Assembly (NCBI RefSeq): GCF_024346675.1
Contig: NZ_AP024850.1
Span: forward strand, 2,046,001 to 2,110,000
Length of the DNA: 64,000 nucleotides
Source: Photobacterium sanguinicancri
GTDB taxonomy: Bacteria; Pseudomonadota; Gammaproteobacteria; Enterobacterales; Vibrionaceae
Direction: 5' to 3'
Numbering within the stretch: the first letter of the stretch is position 1; each line of letters begins with the position of its first letter. Shown piece by piece: positions 35,953-45,018 of this stretch. The notes beneath the pieces were generated by a model. It made no database searches, was not told the origin of the DNA, and was given only the letters and a program-made list of their open reading frames with translations. A program made the position numbers and the translations under genes.

Positions 35953-36648
35953 TTACTTATTAAATGACGCAACTTCTTCAGGGGTCAATTTGCGGAATTC
36001 ACCCGGCTCAAGATCGTCATCTAGAGTAACTGCGCCAATACGGTCACGGTGTAGCGCTTCAACTTTATTGCCAATAGCGGCAAACATGCGTTTCACTTGA
36101 TGATACTTACCTTCAGTGATCGTAATAAACGCTTCACGTTCACCCACGATCTCTAGTTTTGCAGGACGAGTAAGCGAATCTTCCCCGCGTAACTCAACAC
36201 CATTGGCAAAAAGTTCAATAGCAGACTCTTCAAGCGGGTCAGCCACTTCTACGTAATATGTTTTTTCACAAACGCGACGCGGTGACGTTATACGGTGAGA
36301 CCATTGGCCGTCATCCGTCAGCAGTACAAGACCTGTCGTATCGCCATCTAAGCGACCAGCCACATGCAGCTTTTCAGGGCTAACAATATCTAGCAGCACA
36401 AACACGGTTGGATTGTGATCATCAACATGCGAGCACACAAAACCTTCAGGCTTGTTAAGCATGTAATATTGAGGGCCGGTTAATGCCAATGAGCGGCCAT
36501 TAAACTCCACATCGCAATCATCGGTAATTTTCATTGAAGTACTTTTAACGACAACGCCGTTCACTTCAATCATTTTATTGTTAAGTAGCTTACCGGCTTC
36601 ACGACGAGTAATGCCTAATGTCGTACAAAGAAATTTATCAAGCCTCAT
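35953..36648 (-). CDS. rsuA: 16S rRNA pseudouridine(516) synthase
   Basis: 231 residues: N-terminal S4 RNA-binding domain (MRLDKFLCTTLGITRREAGKLLNN), then the RsuA catalytic domain with the pseudouridine-synthase Asp in VAGRLDGDTTGLVLLTDDG (~100-118) and the YHQVKRMFAAIGNKVEALHRDRIG block. Modifies U516 in helix 18 of 16S rRNA. Length and sequence fit E. coli RsuA. Divergent from the GNAT gene. Confidence 0.94.
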   Translation of the reverse strand: MRLDKFLCTTLGITRREAGKLLNNKMIEVNGVVVKSTSMKITDDCDVEFNGRSLALTGPQYYMLNKPEGFVCSHVDDHNPTVFVLLDIVSPEKLHVAGRLDGDTTGLVLLTDDGQWSHRITSPRRVCEKTYYVEVADPLEESAIELFANGVELRGEDSLTRPAKLEIVGEREAFITITEGKYHQVKRMFAAIGNKVEALHRDRIGAVTLDDDLEPGEFRKLTPEEVASFNK

Positions 36649-36781
36649 TGGTGGCTCCGCGTGTTACAAAATGTGCCGCTATTATAGAAAGCTGGACTAT
36701 AACTTGCATTAAAAACTTATCAATATTGGTATCTGATTCTGTGTGAACTCACTGTATATACGCTACGTTTTATATAAGCAA

Positions 36782-36826
36782 GAATGTTCTTAGCTTTGAT
36801 ATATACATCAAAAAAATAGAACATTC
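36782..36826. repeat. Nested hairpin in the rsuA/GNAT intergenic region
   Basis: Outer arms GAATGTTCT (36782-36790) and AGAACATTC (36818-36826) enclose inner arms TTTGAT (36795-36800) and ATCAAA (36807-36812). It lies about 90 bases upstream of the acetyltransferase start and may be an operator or transcript structure. Confidence 0.45.
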
Positions 36827-36915
36827 CTGACATTTATTGGTCATAAAAGAGTAACCTTTAATCTTATAATTCGCGTATAACTACAAGCAGAACGCCTAAC
36901 AATGAAGGTCAGACT

Positions 36916-37410
36916 ATGAACATCTCTCTTGTTGCGCCAAACACCTCATCTATTGATAAGCTACTGAATTTAGTAGAAGAACTGTTTGATTATGAAGCTT
37001 TACCACAAAAGGTAGAGCAAACTCAACAAGCTATGCATCAATTACTTAACTCGCCAGAACTCGGCCAAGCGTGGTTTATTGAAGCTGATGAAGCAGGCCA
37101 AAAAATGCTGGTTGGTCATATCATTATTAGTTACAGCTTTAGCCTTGAACATGGCGGGCGAATCGGCTTAATTGATCAGTTTTATTTAAAGCCAGAATGG
37201 CGCCAACAAGGGATTGGGACACAATTATTGCCTCAAATTGAGCACCATCTTTCGAAAAATGGAGTAAAGGCACTCTCTTTGGAAGTGAATATTGGTAATG
37301 CAGGCGCACGTAGCTTCTATGAAAAACAAGGATTCATCCCTCGCCGTCAGTTCTGCATGATGACAAAATCGATTAAACAAGAAGAGGTTTCTTTGCATAT
37401 TGCATCGTAA
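36916..37410 (+). CDS. GNAT-family N-acetyltransferase
   Basis: 164 residues with the acetyl-CoA-binding core: DQFYLKPEWRQQGIGTQLLPQIEHHL (motif A, Q/R-x-x-G-x-G/T at ~98-104), NGVKALSLEVNIGNAGARSFYEKQGF (motif B). Acceptor substrate cannot be read from sequence. Monocistronic or co-transcribed with radD, which follows after 81 bases. Confidence 0.88.
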   Translation: MNISLVAPNTSSIDKLLNLVEELFDYEALPQKVEQTQQAMHQLLNSPELGQAWFIEADEAGQKMLVGHIIISYSFSLEHGGRIGLIDQFYLKPEWRQQGIGTQLLPQIEHHLSKNGVKALSLEVNIGNAGARSFYEKQGFIPRRQFCMMTKSIKQEEVSLHIAS

Positions 37411-37491
37411 ATCAAATCGGGTTCACTGTTCATCTATACAGTGAACCTATGCTACACTCGTCGGGTTTCTTCAATCTGGCAGCATACCTAC

Positions 37492-39237
37492 ATGTACACC
37501 CTTCGCCCCTATCAGCAAGACAGTGTTAAAGCGACTATTCACTACTTTCGCAAACATTCTTCCCCAGCGGTACTTACCCTACCGACAGGCGCAGGAAAAA
37601 GCCTTGTTGTCGCAGAGCTTGCCCGTATTGCGCGTGGGCGAGTATTAGTGCTCACTCACGTAAAAGAACTGGTTGAACAAAACCACGCCAAGTATGAAAG
37701 CTATGGTTTGAAAGCATCTATCTTCTCGGCAGGTTTAGGGCGAAAAGAAACAGACCAGCAAGTGGTATTCGCGTCAGTACAATCGATGGCAAACAGCCTA
37801 GATGCCTTCAAAAATGAGTTTTCGCTACTGGTTATTGATGAATGCCACCGAGTGCCAGAAGATGAAAACAGCGCTTACCGTAAAGCCATAAGCCACCTGC
37901 AAAACATTAACTCTGGGATCAAGATTTTAGGTTTAACCGCCACCCCCTACCGACTAGGTATGGGCTGGATTTACAAATACCACACACGTGGCCAAGTACG
38001 TACTGAGCAAGATCGCTTCTTCCGTGATTGTATTTTTGAGCTCCCTATCCGTTACTTACTCGACGAAGGTTTTTTGACTGAACCCAAAATGATGGATATG
38101 GCAGTAATGGGCTATGATTTTTCAAGCCTAACCCCATCCTCAAATGGCCATTACAAAGAAGCCGATCTAGATAGCGTGATTGAAAAATCAGCACGCGCAA
38201 CACCGATGATCATCGACCAAGTTATTGACTATGCCAAAGATCGCCGCGGCGTCATGATCTTCGCATCAACAGTTAATCACGCGAAAGAAATCATGGGCTA
38301 CCTTGCCAATGAAAACGCAGCATTGGTTGTGGGTGATACGCCAATAGAAGAACGTGACCGTATTATCACTGCATTTAAACAGCAAGAAATTAAATACCTT
38401 GTTAATGTCTCGGTACTAACAACGGGGTTCGATGCTCCACACGTTGACTTAATCGCCATTTTGCGCCCAACAGAATCCATCAGCCTTTATCAACAAATAG
38501 TAGGTCGAGGTTTACGACTGTATGAGGGTAAAACAGAATGCCTCGTTCTAGAATACGCGGGTAACTGTTACGACTTATTCCAACCCGATGTTGGCGATCC
38601 AAAACCAAACAGCGACAGTGAAGTCATCATGGTTCCCTGCCCTGCCTGTGGTTTTAAAAATAGCTTTTGGGGCAAGTTAGATCCTGCTGGTTTTCTGATC
38701 GAGCACTACGGGCGACGTTGCCAAGGGTATTTTGAAGACGATGACACCGGCGAGCGTGAAGAGTGCGGTTACCGCTTTAGGGCCAAATACTGTGAAGAAT
38801 GCGGCGCTGATAACGATATTGCCGCAAGACGCTGCCATCTTTGCGACGCGGTTATGGTCGACCCTGATAAAAAGTTACGTGACGCATTAAAACTCAAAGA
38901 TGCAATGATCATGAAATGTCAGGATTTACGCTTAGAGCCCGGCAAAAACAAATTTGGCAAACCTCAGCTTAAAGTTATTTATATTGGTGACGAAGGTTCT
39001 GAGATCAGTGAAATCTGGACGCTTTCAAATAAAGGCCAAAAAGAGAACTTCTTGAAAAAGTTTATCAACCCGCATTTAGTCGATAGACATCGCCCGTTTA
39101 CTGATACCGCACCGACTAAAGTAGCCAATAACGAACATAGGCTTCGCCCACCAGAAATCATTATTGCAAGAAAAAGCGGTCGATTCTGGGCAATACGCGA
39201 TAAGCTCTTTGATGTGGACCAGTATCAGAAAGACTGA
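37492..39237 (+). CDS. radD: DEAD/DEAH-box helicase RadD (YejH)
   Basis: 581-residue superfamily-2 ATPase. Helicase motifs in order: Q-motif region TLRPYQQDSV, Walker A LPTGAGKSLVVAELA, DECHR box (VIDECHRVP), motif III GLTATPYRLG, and motifs V/VI in VSVLTTGFDAPHVDLIAILRPT...QQIVGRGLRL. The C-terminal third has a zinc-ribbon region with repeated CxxC pairs (PCPACGFKN; CEECGADN; CHLCDAV). In E. coli RadD stimulates RecA-mediated recombination and repairs double-strand breaks. The start at 37492 gives the canonical N-terminus. Confidence 0.93.
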   Translation: MYTLRPYQQDSVKATIHYFRKHSSPAVLTLPTGAGKSLVVAELARIARGRVLVLTHVKELVEQNHAKYESYGLKASIFSAGLGRKETDQQVVFASVQSMANSLDAFKNEFSLLVIDECHRVPEDENSAYRKAISHLQNINSGIKILGLTATPYRLGMGWIYKYHTRGQVRTEQDRFFRDCIFELPIRYLLDEGFLTEPKMMDMAVMGYDFSSLTPSSNGHYKEADLDSVIEKSARATPMIIDQVIDYAKDRRGVMIFASTVNHAKEIMGYLANENAALVVGDTPIEERDRIITAFKQQEIKYLVNVSVLTTGFDAPHVDLIAILRPTESISLYQQIVGRGLRLYEGKTECLVLEYAGNCYDLFQPDVGDPKPNSDSEVIMVPCPACGFKNSFWGKLDPAGFLIEHYGRRCQGYFEDDDTGEREECGYRFRAKYCEECGADNDIAARRCHLCDAVMVDPDKKLRDALKLKDAMIMKCQDLRLEPGKNKFGKPQLKVIYIGDEGSEISEIWTLSNKGQKENFLKKFINPHLVDRHRPFTDTAPTKVANNEHRLRPPEIIIARKSGRFWAIRDKLFDVDQYQKD

Positions 39238-39258
39238 ATAAAATTCTAGCTAATATTA

Positions 39259-39317
39259 AATTACCATGGAAGGTAATTGATAGTATGTCTATTTATACAC
39301 GTCAATAGACATACTAT
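39259..39317. repeat. Two adjacent hairpins at the left edge of the accessory island
   Basis: AATTACC/GGTAATT (around 39259-39279) and a 14-bp perfect inverted repeat ATAGTATGTCTATT (39280-39293) / AATAGACATACTAT (39304-39317). They lie between radD and the PAAR gene where composition shifts to AT-rich. They may be the radD terminator, although no T run follows, or a trace of insertion. The rest of the 273-base gap holds promoter-like AT-rich sequence. Confidence 0.5.
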
Positions 39318-39510
39318 TGACTCTATTAATTACACCATGCAAAAAGCTGAGATATAAATCCATAATTTTAATTTTGCATTCGATATAACCCTGCACCAAA
39401 TTGTCCGCCCCCTCTTCCCCATGATAAGTTTAATTCACATTATTAATTGCTAACTCTCTGCGATTGTTTTCAATTTAGTTCCAACAACGTGTTATATAAA
39501 GAGGCTTACT

Positions 39511-40005
39511 TTGGGTAAACCCGCCGCATTTATTGGTTGCTACCACACCTGCCCTGATCGTACAGGTAAAATCCCTCATGTTGGCGGCCCAGTTGCTGTT
39601 GGTTCTCCTAATGTGTTCATTGGCGGAATGCCTGCAGCACGCAAAGGCGATAAGCTTGTATGCATCGGCCCACCTGACAGTATTTCTTCAGGCTCTTCGG
39701 GGGTGTTCATTAATGGCAAACCCGCCGCCCGCATGGGAGATTCGACCTCTCATGGAGGCAAAATCATTGTCGGAAATGGCACTGTTGTTATTGGAGAGAA
39801 ATGCAGTGGGCCAGCGGGTGGAACAACCCGTAGTGAATCAGGTACAAATTCAGAAACACCGGAACGTTTAAATATTAGAGCCAGTGATAATTTTGACGAG
39901 TCGATAATAAGAGCAACTCAAGTTGAAGCTCAAATAATTCCCGTCTGTGGCGCACAGAGCAACGGTGATTGCACCTTGGGTGAAAAGTGTAAATGCACGA
40001 AATAA
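39511..40005 (+). CDS. PAAR-domain protein (T6SS spike tip)
   Basis: 164 residues. Residues 1-~105 are a PAAR domain: GKPAAFIGCYHTCPDR, GGPVAVGSPNVFIGGMPAARKGDKLVC and the repeat VFINGKPAARMGDSTSHGGKIIVGNGTVVIG. PAAR proteins cap VgrG and carry effectors on the type VI secretion needle. The start is TTG 39511 with GAGG six bases upstream. The last 20 residues form a Cys-rich tail (C-x7-C-x5-C-x-C). Overlaps the DUF4123 gene by 13 bases. First gene of a four-gene AT-rich module. Confidence 0.92.
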   Translation: MGKPAAFIGCYHTCPDRTGKIPHVGGPVAVGSPNVFIGGMPAARKGDKLVCIGPPDSISSGSSGVFINGKPAARMGDSTSHGGKIIVGNGTVVIGEKCSGPAGGTTRSESGTNSETPERLNIRASDNFDESIIRATQVEAQIIPVCGAQSNGDCTLGEKCKCTK

Positions 40006-40820
40006 CCACTAAAGATATCCTATACTCAGAGCGTATGAGCGAGGCTGAAATCTATTTACTATTAGATATCAATTATTATGGAAATATCCAGAAGGATATC
40101 TACCCACTAATAATTGATAATGATTGGGTTCCAATATTTTGTAATAGCCCATATAAACATTTACTTGATACCAGCCCTATACTAATAAAAGTAAAACCTT
40201 GCAACACCCAATTAATTGAAGATGTAAAGAACAGACTGTCTGGAATTATAGTCACATCTTCTTGTGGAATAAGCTCATTACAAGAAATGTTGATTGATAT
40301 TCTAACCGTTGAAAGTGATGATAATTGTGAAGGAACATGTTTTCTACGTTATTTCACACCAATAACAGCAACTAGTCTTTTGAAAAATTATAACAGTTTA
40401 TTCATAGAACAATTAGATGCAATCGCAGTCCCTGATTACACACGAGAATCATGGCTATTACATGATAAATTAGCTGTAAAAAGTAAACCATCCCCGCTTA
40501 TCACAGTACAATTAAAAGAGACAATCGAAAACGAAAGGATGGCCTATTACCTCGGTTACTTCAACAGATGGAAAGCTGTCAGTAAATCATCCATATCAAA
40601 AGTGGCTCTATCGTTAAACATATTATTAAGAACAAATGATATTAATGATAAAACCTTCAAAAAATGGGAGTGTTTACTGTTAAGTGCAACGGATGTAATA
40701 GACCACCATTACTGGTTTAACCTACTTGAACAAGATTTAGCTATCGAAGACAAATGGAATCAAGCCTGCTTTCTAATTGATACAATTCGACATAAAAAAG
40801 GACTTATTAATGATAAATGA
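39993..40820 (+). CDS. DUF4123-domain protein, T6SS effector chaperone/adaptor (Tap/TEC-like)
   Basis: 275 residues, soluble. The N-terminal half fits DUF4123: IYLLLDINYYGNIQKDIYPLI, then NDWVPIFCNSPYKHLLDTSPILIKV and CFLRYFTPITATSLL. DUF4123 proteins are adaptors that load a cognate toxin onto VgrG or PAAR and are encoded directly upstream of that toxin. It overlaps PAAR by 13 bases and the effector by 11 bases, so all three are translationally coupled. The C-terminal ~100 residues are unrecognised. Strongly AT-rich. Confidence 0.82.
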   Translation: MHEITTKDILYSERMSEAEIYLLLDINYYGNIQKDIYPLIIDNDWVPIFCNSPYKHLLDTSPILIKVKPCNTQLIEDVKNRLSGIIVTSSCGISSLQEMLIDILTVESDDNCEGTCFLRYFTPITATSLLKNYNSLFIEQLDAIAVPDYTRESWLLHDKLAVKSKPSPLITVQLKETIENERMAYYLGYFNRWKAVSKSSISKVALSLNILLRTNDINDKTFKKWECLLLSATDVIDHHYWFNLLEQDLAIEDKWNQACFLIDTIRHKKGLINDK

Positions 40821-43800
40821 AGTTGAGTTACCAAATCCTGATATGTCGCCCGAGGCTGAACCCTATCCTGCAAATTGTAAAGAAGTAAACAGTTGCGAAT
40901 TAGAGGGAAAACTTGAAGAATATAAAGACATTGCCTATTTTGTTGGAAGTGACAGTTTTTACTTACTCACAGAAGAAGCATGTGAAAAGTTAGGTGTGGC
41001 AGAAGATAAGCTGCAAGAGCTGATTGATAAAGACACAAATATTCTCATAAGCCTTTCGGAAGCCGATGCCTTAGATGGCTTAGTTAAAGCAGACTTAGAA
41101 GCCTTCATACCTTTTACTAAATTAAAACAATATAATAGAGATAAAGCCTGGATTAAAAATGCACCAAATGAAGCTAAAAAACACAAAGAAAGTTATGGTT
41201 CTTTTGCTCCTCGTGAAGGTTTTACCTATATATATAATGAAAAAAAATCTTTCATAGAAAAATGTCAATTTGAAGCAATAGATATAGCTCAAAAAAAAGG
41301 GTACATTTATGATAATGGTTTATTATACAGTCCTAGAGAAACAGAAATAAAAAAACTGTTAAAAAAATACATTACAGCCAAAGCTAACTTTCTTAAAGAC
41401 AACACAACTTCACCAACAGATCAAATAGTGACATTAGAGAGTGAAATTAAATCCCTTGCAAATTTTTATGCTATCAACAATTTAAGTTATCACGTCGAGG
41501 ATGCAGCTAAACTTGCTAAACTTCGAAAAGAAAACGAATTAAACAGTAAGGTACGATCCTATAAGAAACTCACTGATACAATAGCTGAACTCGCATTTAT
41601 TGGAATTGCAACACCAGAGCTAGCCTTAAGTATGGATTCTAAAAATAAAATAGGGTCTTTAAGCGATAGTGATTTAACAGATACAAAAGAGACGACAACT
41701 CAAGAGTATGGGCAAAACCTTCTTGCTCTTTATTATGGCTACGAAAGTAAAGAAAATGAGATCAACACAAGGATAAGAACTAAGTTAAGTGAACTGTCTA
41801 GAGCTACAAATCAGTATGCAATCCCTCCACAAGCAATTCTTGATACTGAATACGAAACGCTTAAATTAATAATAAAAAAGAAAAACAAGATAAAAAATCA
41901 TGCTCAACAGGCCGTGGCAAGTAGCAAAGGAACATTCTTTTTAGTATGGGATGTTGATGATTACCAATCAAAGCCGATGCAGTCTTTAATGCAAGATAAC
42001 TATCCTCTGCGCGAGTACCTGCGCGCTGAGTCAGCACAATCATCAGAGACTAACATAGCTCAAGGTTTAAAATATTTGAGCCTAATTCATCTCCCTCAAA
42101 CTAAAGAAGATCGTAATAGTGGACTATACAAATCAAGACAGTCACCCGATGACGCATTCTTTAGATTACTCGCTTCAGATGTTAAAAAAATAAGGATACT
42201 AAGCAGTTGGTTTGATGAAGATGGTTTTTTTAACGCCGATAAAGTACAAGAACATTTCAAGAATAAAAACATTACTATCCAATCACTTAATGGTGACATT
42301 GAAAACTGGCGACTAACAATATCAAAGATACTTTACGCTAGGAAACTAAAAAACAGAATCAACCCTTTCAACGATAGCTATCAAGCTCAGCTAGTAAGAC
42401 TGATCTCTAAGGCCAGTCGCTCAGAGTATCTAGGTAAGACTCTCTCTATTGAAAATGAAAATACAACAACTTCAAATATTGCTAAAATAAGCAAAACTAA
42501 TAGCAATAATGGAAAAAGTAAGTACGAGTTAGGTAAATTTGAAGCAAAAACAGAGTTTGCTCTTCGAACTGGAAACATTAGTCTTTTTGAGGCTACTACA
42601 GGTGATAAATATTTTAGTCTGCCACAAGACGATAGTATAAATGCTCAATCAACTCTAGATTTTACTTATAAAGACTCAGATGGAAACAAGTAAATCTGTA
42701 CTTATGCTATAGGAGCACTGCAAGCTAAGTTCTCATGTGATGCTTTTGGTTTCGCGGGTGTAAATCTTGCTGTATCACAACAACTTCAACTTGAAGATGG
42801 CAGCTTAAGCATACCAACGTTGTTTAAAAAAGAAGGCAATAGTGGTGACGAGCGATTTAGTTCCGATGCGACCTCATTAAAAGCAGAAGCTAAAATTGGT
42901 GTTGAACTTGGTTGCTTTATTCTATGGCACCTACCTATACAGAAAAATCACGAACAACAAGAATGGATACCAGATTATATAGTTCCATCAAATGTAAAAA
43001 TGATGACACTCATAAAAGCAGCAGTCAAAGTATCTGTAGGTAAAGAGCTTCAGTGCCCTATCTACTTTTCTATGAAAAATAAAAAATTGAATGTTACTGT
43101 AACTATTCCAGTAAAACTCAGCCAAGTCCAGTTCACAGGTGAAATAAATGGTGAAGCACTAGGCTCTTGGGTTTGGATGTTCCAACGAATTTTACGTAAG
43201 TGCAATTATCACAAAGTGGAAATTGCAGATGATGAAAGCTTTAAGCAACTATCAACACTCAGTCGGGTAATGTTATATACCACAACCAATATCGGATTCT
43301 TCTTGGCACAAAAAAAAGACACGTGGGATAAGATTATCGACCTTTTCGATACTAACAATGCGGGTAATGTTGCTTATGCTATAACTTACGGCAATGTTCC
43401 TGTGCTAAGAGCATGGGTTAAAAGCATGAACCCAGAAGCTTTAGGCCCCCTAATAAAAAGATTACTAGCTACAAGTGAAAACTTAAAAATAAAAACTGAA
43501 AAATCTGAATTTTTAATTTTAAACTCAGTCGAAGTAAGGTTATTGCAACAAACAGCATTATGTAAAATATTTAAATGGCTATCAGATAATTCATCAATAT
43601 CCGTTATAGAGTTAAGATATACGGAAAGGCAGGTCGAGGAATCATTTTATCTAATTTCGGATAGAATATATCCAAACATTAAGCAGAAGAAATTATTAAC
43701 TTTCAATGAAAACACTGATCATATCATAAAGTTTCTATCAAAAAAAATACAATTCACTGACATTAATAATAGCGATTTATACTTACTGTATAAACTAGAA

Positions 43801-43944
43801 AGTCTACATTGGCAGAAGAACTTAGATAAAATCACAAGTCGGCTATACAATGAAACACTTAAAAAAGAAGATACTTACAATAAGCAAATAAAAACAGAAC
43901 TGTTCAGACGTTCAGAGATAGCTAAAGAGTACATGGGGTTATGA
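40810..43944 (+). pseudogene. Large candidate T6SS effector, frame broken by an internal TAA
   Basis: ATG 40810 has AAGGA seven bases upstream and overlaps the adaptor gene. The reading frame is continuous to TGA 43942-43944, about 1044 codons, except for one TAA at 42691-42693 (codon 628). The 126 bases after it have no stop and no ATG but read through as protein-like sequence (YAIGALQAKFSCDAFGFAG), so the two open parts (40810-42693; downstream part to 43944) are one gene; CAA to TAA would restore it. No enzymatic motif recognised: helical and coiled segments (~190-400), a low-complexity Ser/Asn/Thr stretch (~560) and a beta-rich region around the break. Probably a toxin with the next gene as immunity. 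Confidence 0.75.
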
Positions 43945-44924
43945 TTAAATATCTAACAATAACACTTCTATTCAGTTACAACTGCATGGCAGAGGGAAAT
44001 AAAACTCTTGACATTGGCAGAATACTTTACTCACAAAACAAGTATAGTCAATCAAGAGAAATATTAGAGCCTTTAATTCAAGAAAGCTCTGCTGCTTCTT
44101 ATATTTACGCCAAAACTTATGCAGATAACATATTCATTCAAAACAAAAATGAACATAAATACTTATTGAATTCAGCAAGAATTGGAAATATAAATGCTAT
44201 TGTTGATCTAAGTTTATCAAGATCACTTGGAGATCGAGAAAAATGGAAGAAACTAGCATTAATAATTTTAGAAGAAAGAGCAAAGAAAGATGATACATAT
44301 GCTATGTACTTGCTATCTATTCTTGATAATAGGATTAAATGGCTAAAAAGAGCATCTTCACTGGGTGATGGTAGAGCTCAATATAACTTATATGAAAGTT
44401 ATAAAAACGGTGATGGTTTTTTCATATTTGATAGTAGTAGGAAAAATGCTACTCAAGCGCTTTTAACACTATCATTTGAAAACAAATTCAACAAAGCAAT
44501 CATACAAAAGTCACGTGAAAAATCCCATCAAGGAAATCTAAATATGTCACTGTCAATTATAAAGCCATTATTAGATAAAGGAGATGCTAGCGCTATTATT
44601 GCGATTGCCAACATGCATAATTTCACTCACAACGAAAATAAAACCAACCGACTATTAATAGCCAGCCAATATTACGCCATACATAGCCACTTTATTAAGA
44701 ATGAACAATATGAAGATGGTATTAGCCTATCAAAAAAAATGTCAGACCGAATAAACAAATCATTATCTAGCGAAGATTTAGCCATCGTTAAGGAGAGAAC
44801 TAACAATTACATCAATGACCATGTTGTTTATTACGAGCACAATAAAGATTATGGTTATTCACTTACAAATGATGAAATGATTTTTTTTAGGAAACGGTTA
44901 ATTAGTATTGACAGCCCACTTTAG
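43941..44924 (+). CDS. Sel1-like/TPR-type exported protein, candidate immunity protein
   Basis: 327 residues. A short N-terminal signal-like segment (MIKYLTITLLFSYNCMA) is followed by helical repeats of about 36 residues resembling Sel1/TPR units (ILYSQNKYSQSREILEPLI; ASSLGDGRAQYNLYESYKNGDG; LLDKGDASAIIAIANMHN). Its ATG overlaps the effector TGA by four bases (ATGA). A periplasmic repeat protein immediately after a T6SS effector suggests it neutralises that effector in the periplasm. This role is inferred from position only. Confidence 0.72.
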   Translation: MIKYLTITLLFSYNCMAEGNKTLDIGRILYSQNKYSQSREILEPLIQESSAASYIYAKTYADNIFIQNKNEHKYLLNSARIGNINAIVDLSLSRSLGDREKWKKLALIILEERAKKDDTYAMYLLSILDNRIKWLKRASSLGDGRAQYNLYESYKNGDGFFIFDSSRKNATQALLTLSFENKFNKAIIQKSREKSHQGNLNMSLSIIKPLLDKGDASAIIAIANMHNFTHNENKTNRLLIASQYYAIHSHFIKNEQYEDGISLSKKMSDRINKSLSSEDLAIVKERTNNYINDHVVYYEHNKDYGYSLTNDEMIFFRKRLISIDSPL

Positions 44925-44964
44925 AGTAAATCAAACATTTAATAATATAATTAATTTTTTAATA

Positions 44965-44990
44965 AAAACCGCACTTTCGTGCGGTTTAAT
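44965..44990. terminator. Bidirectional terminator between the immunity candidate and the heme receptor
   Basis: AAACCGCAC TTTC GTGCGGTTT (44966-44987), flanked by A's on the left and TTTAATTT on the right. It serves both convergent genes. Confidence 0.85.
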
Positions 44991-45018
44991 TTAATTACTT
45001 TAAATATCTCAAACTAAC

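Noticed and set aside
42820-43944. Independent gene beginning at TTG 42820 after the large effector segment
   Set aside because: Same frame as the upstream segment, stop-free connection from the TAA, no ribosome site and a weak start codon. Better explained as the continuation of the interrupted gene.
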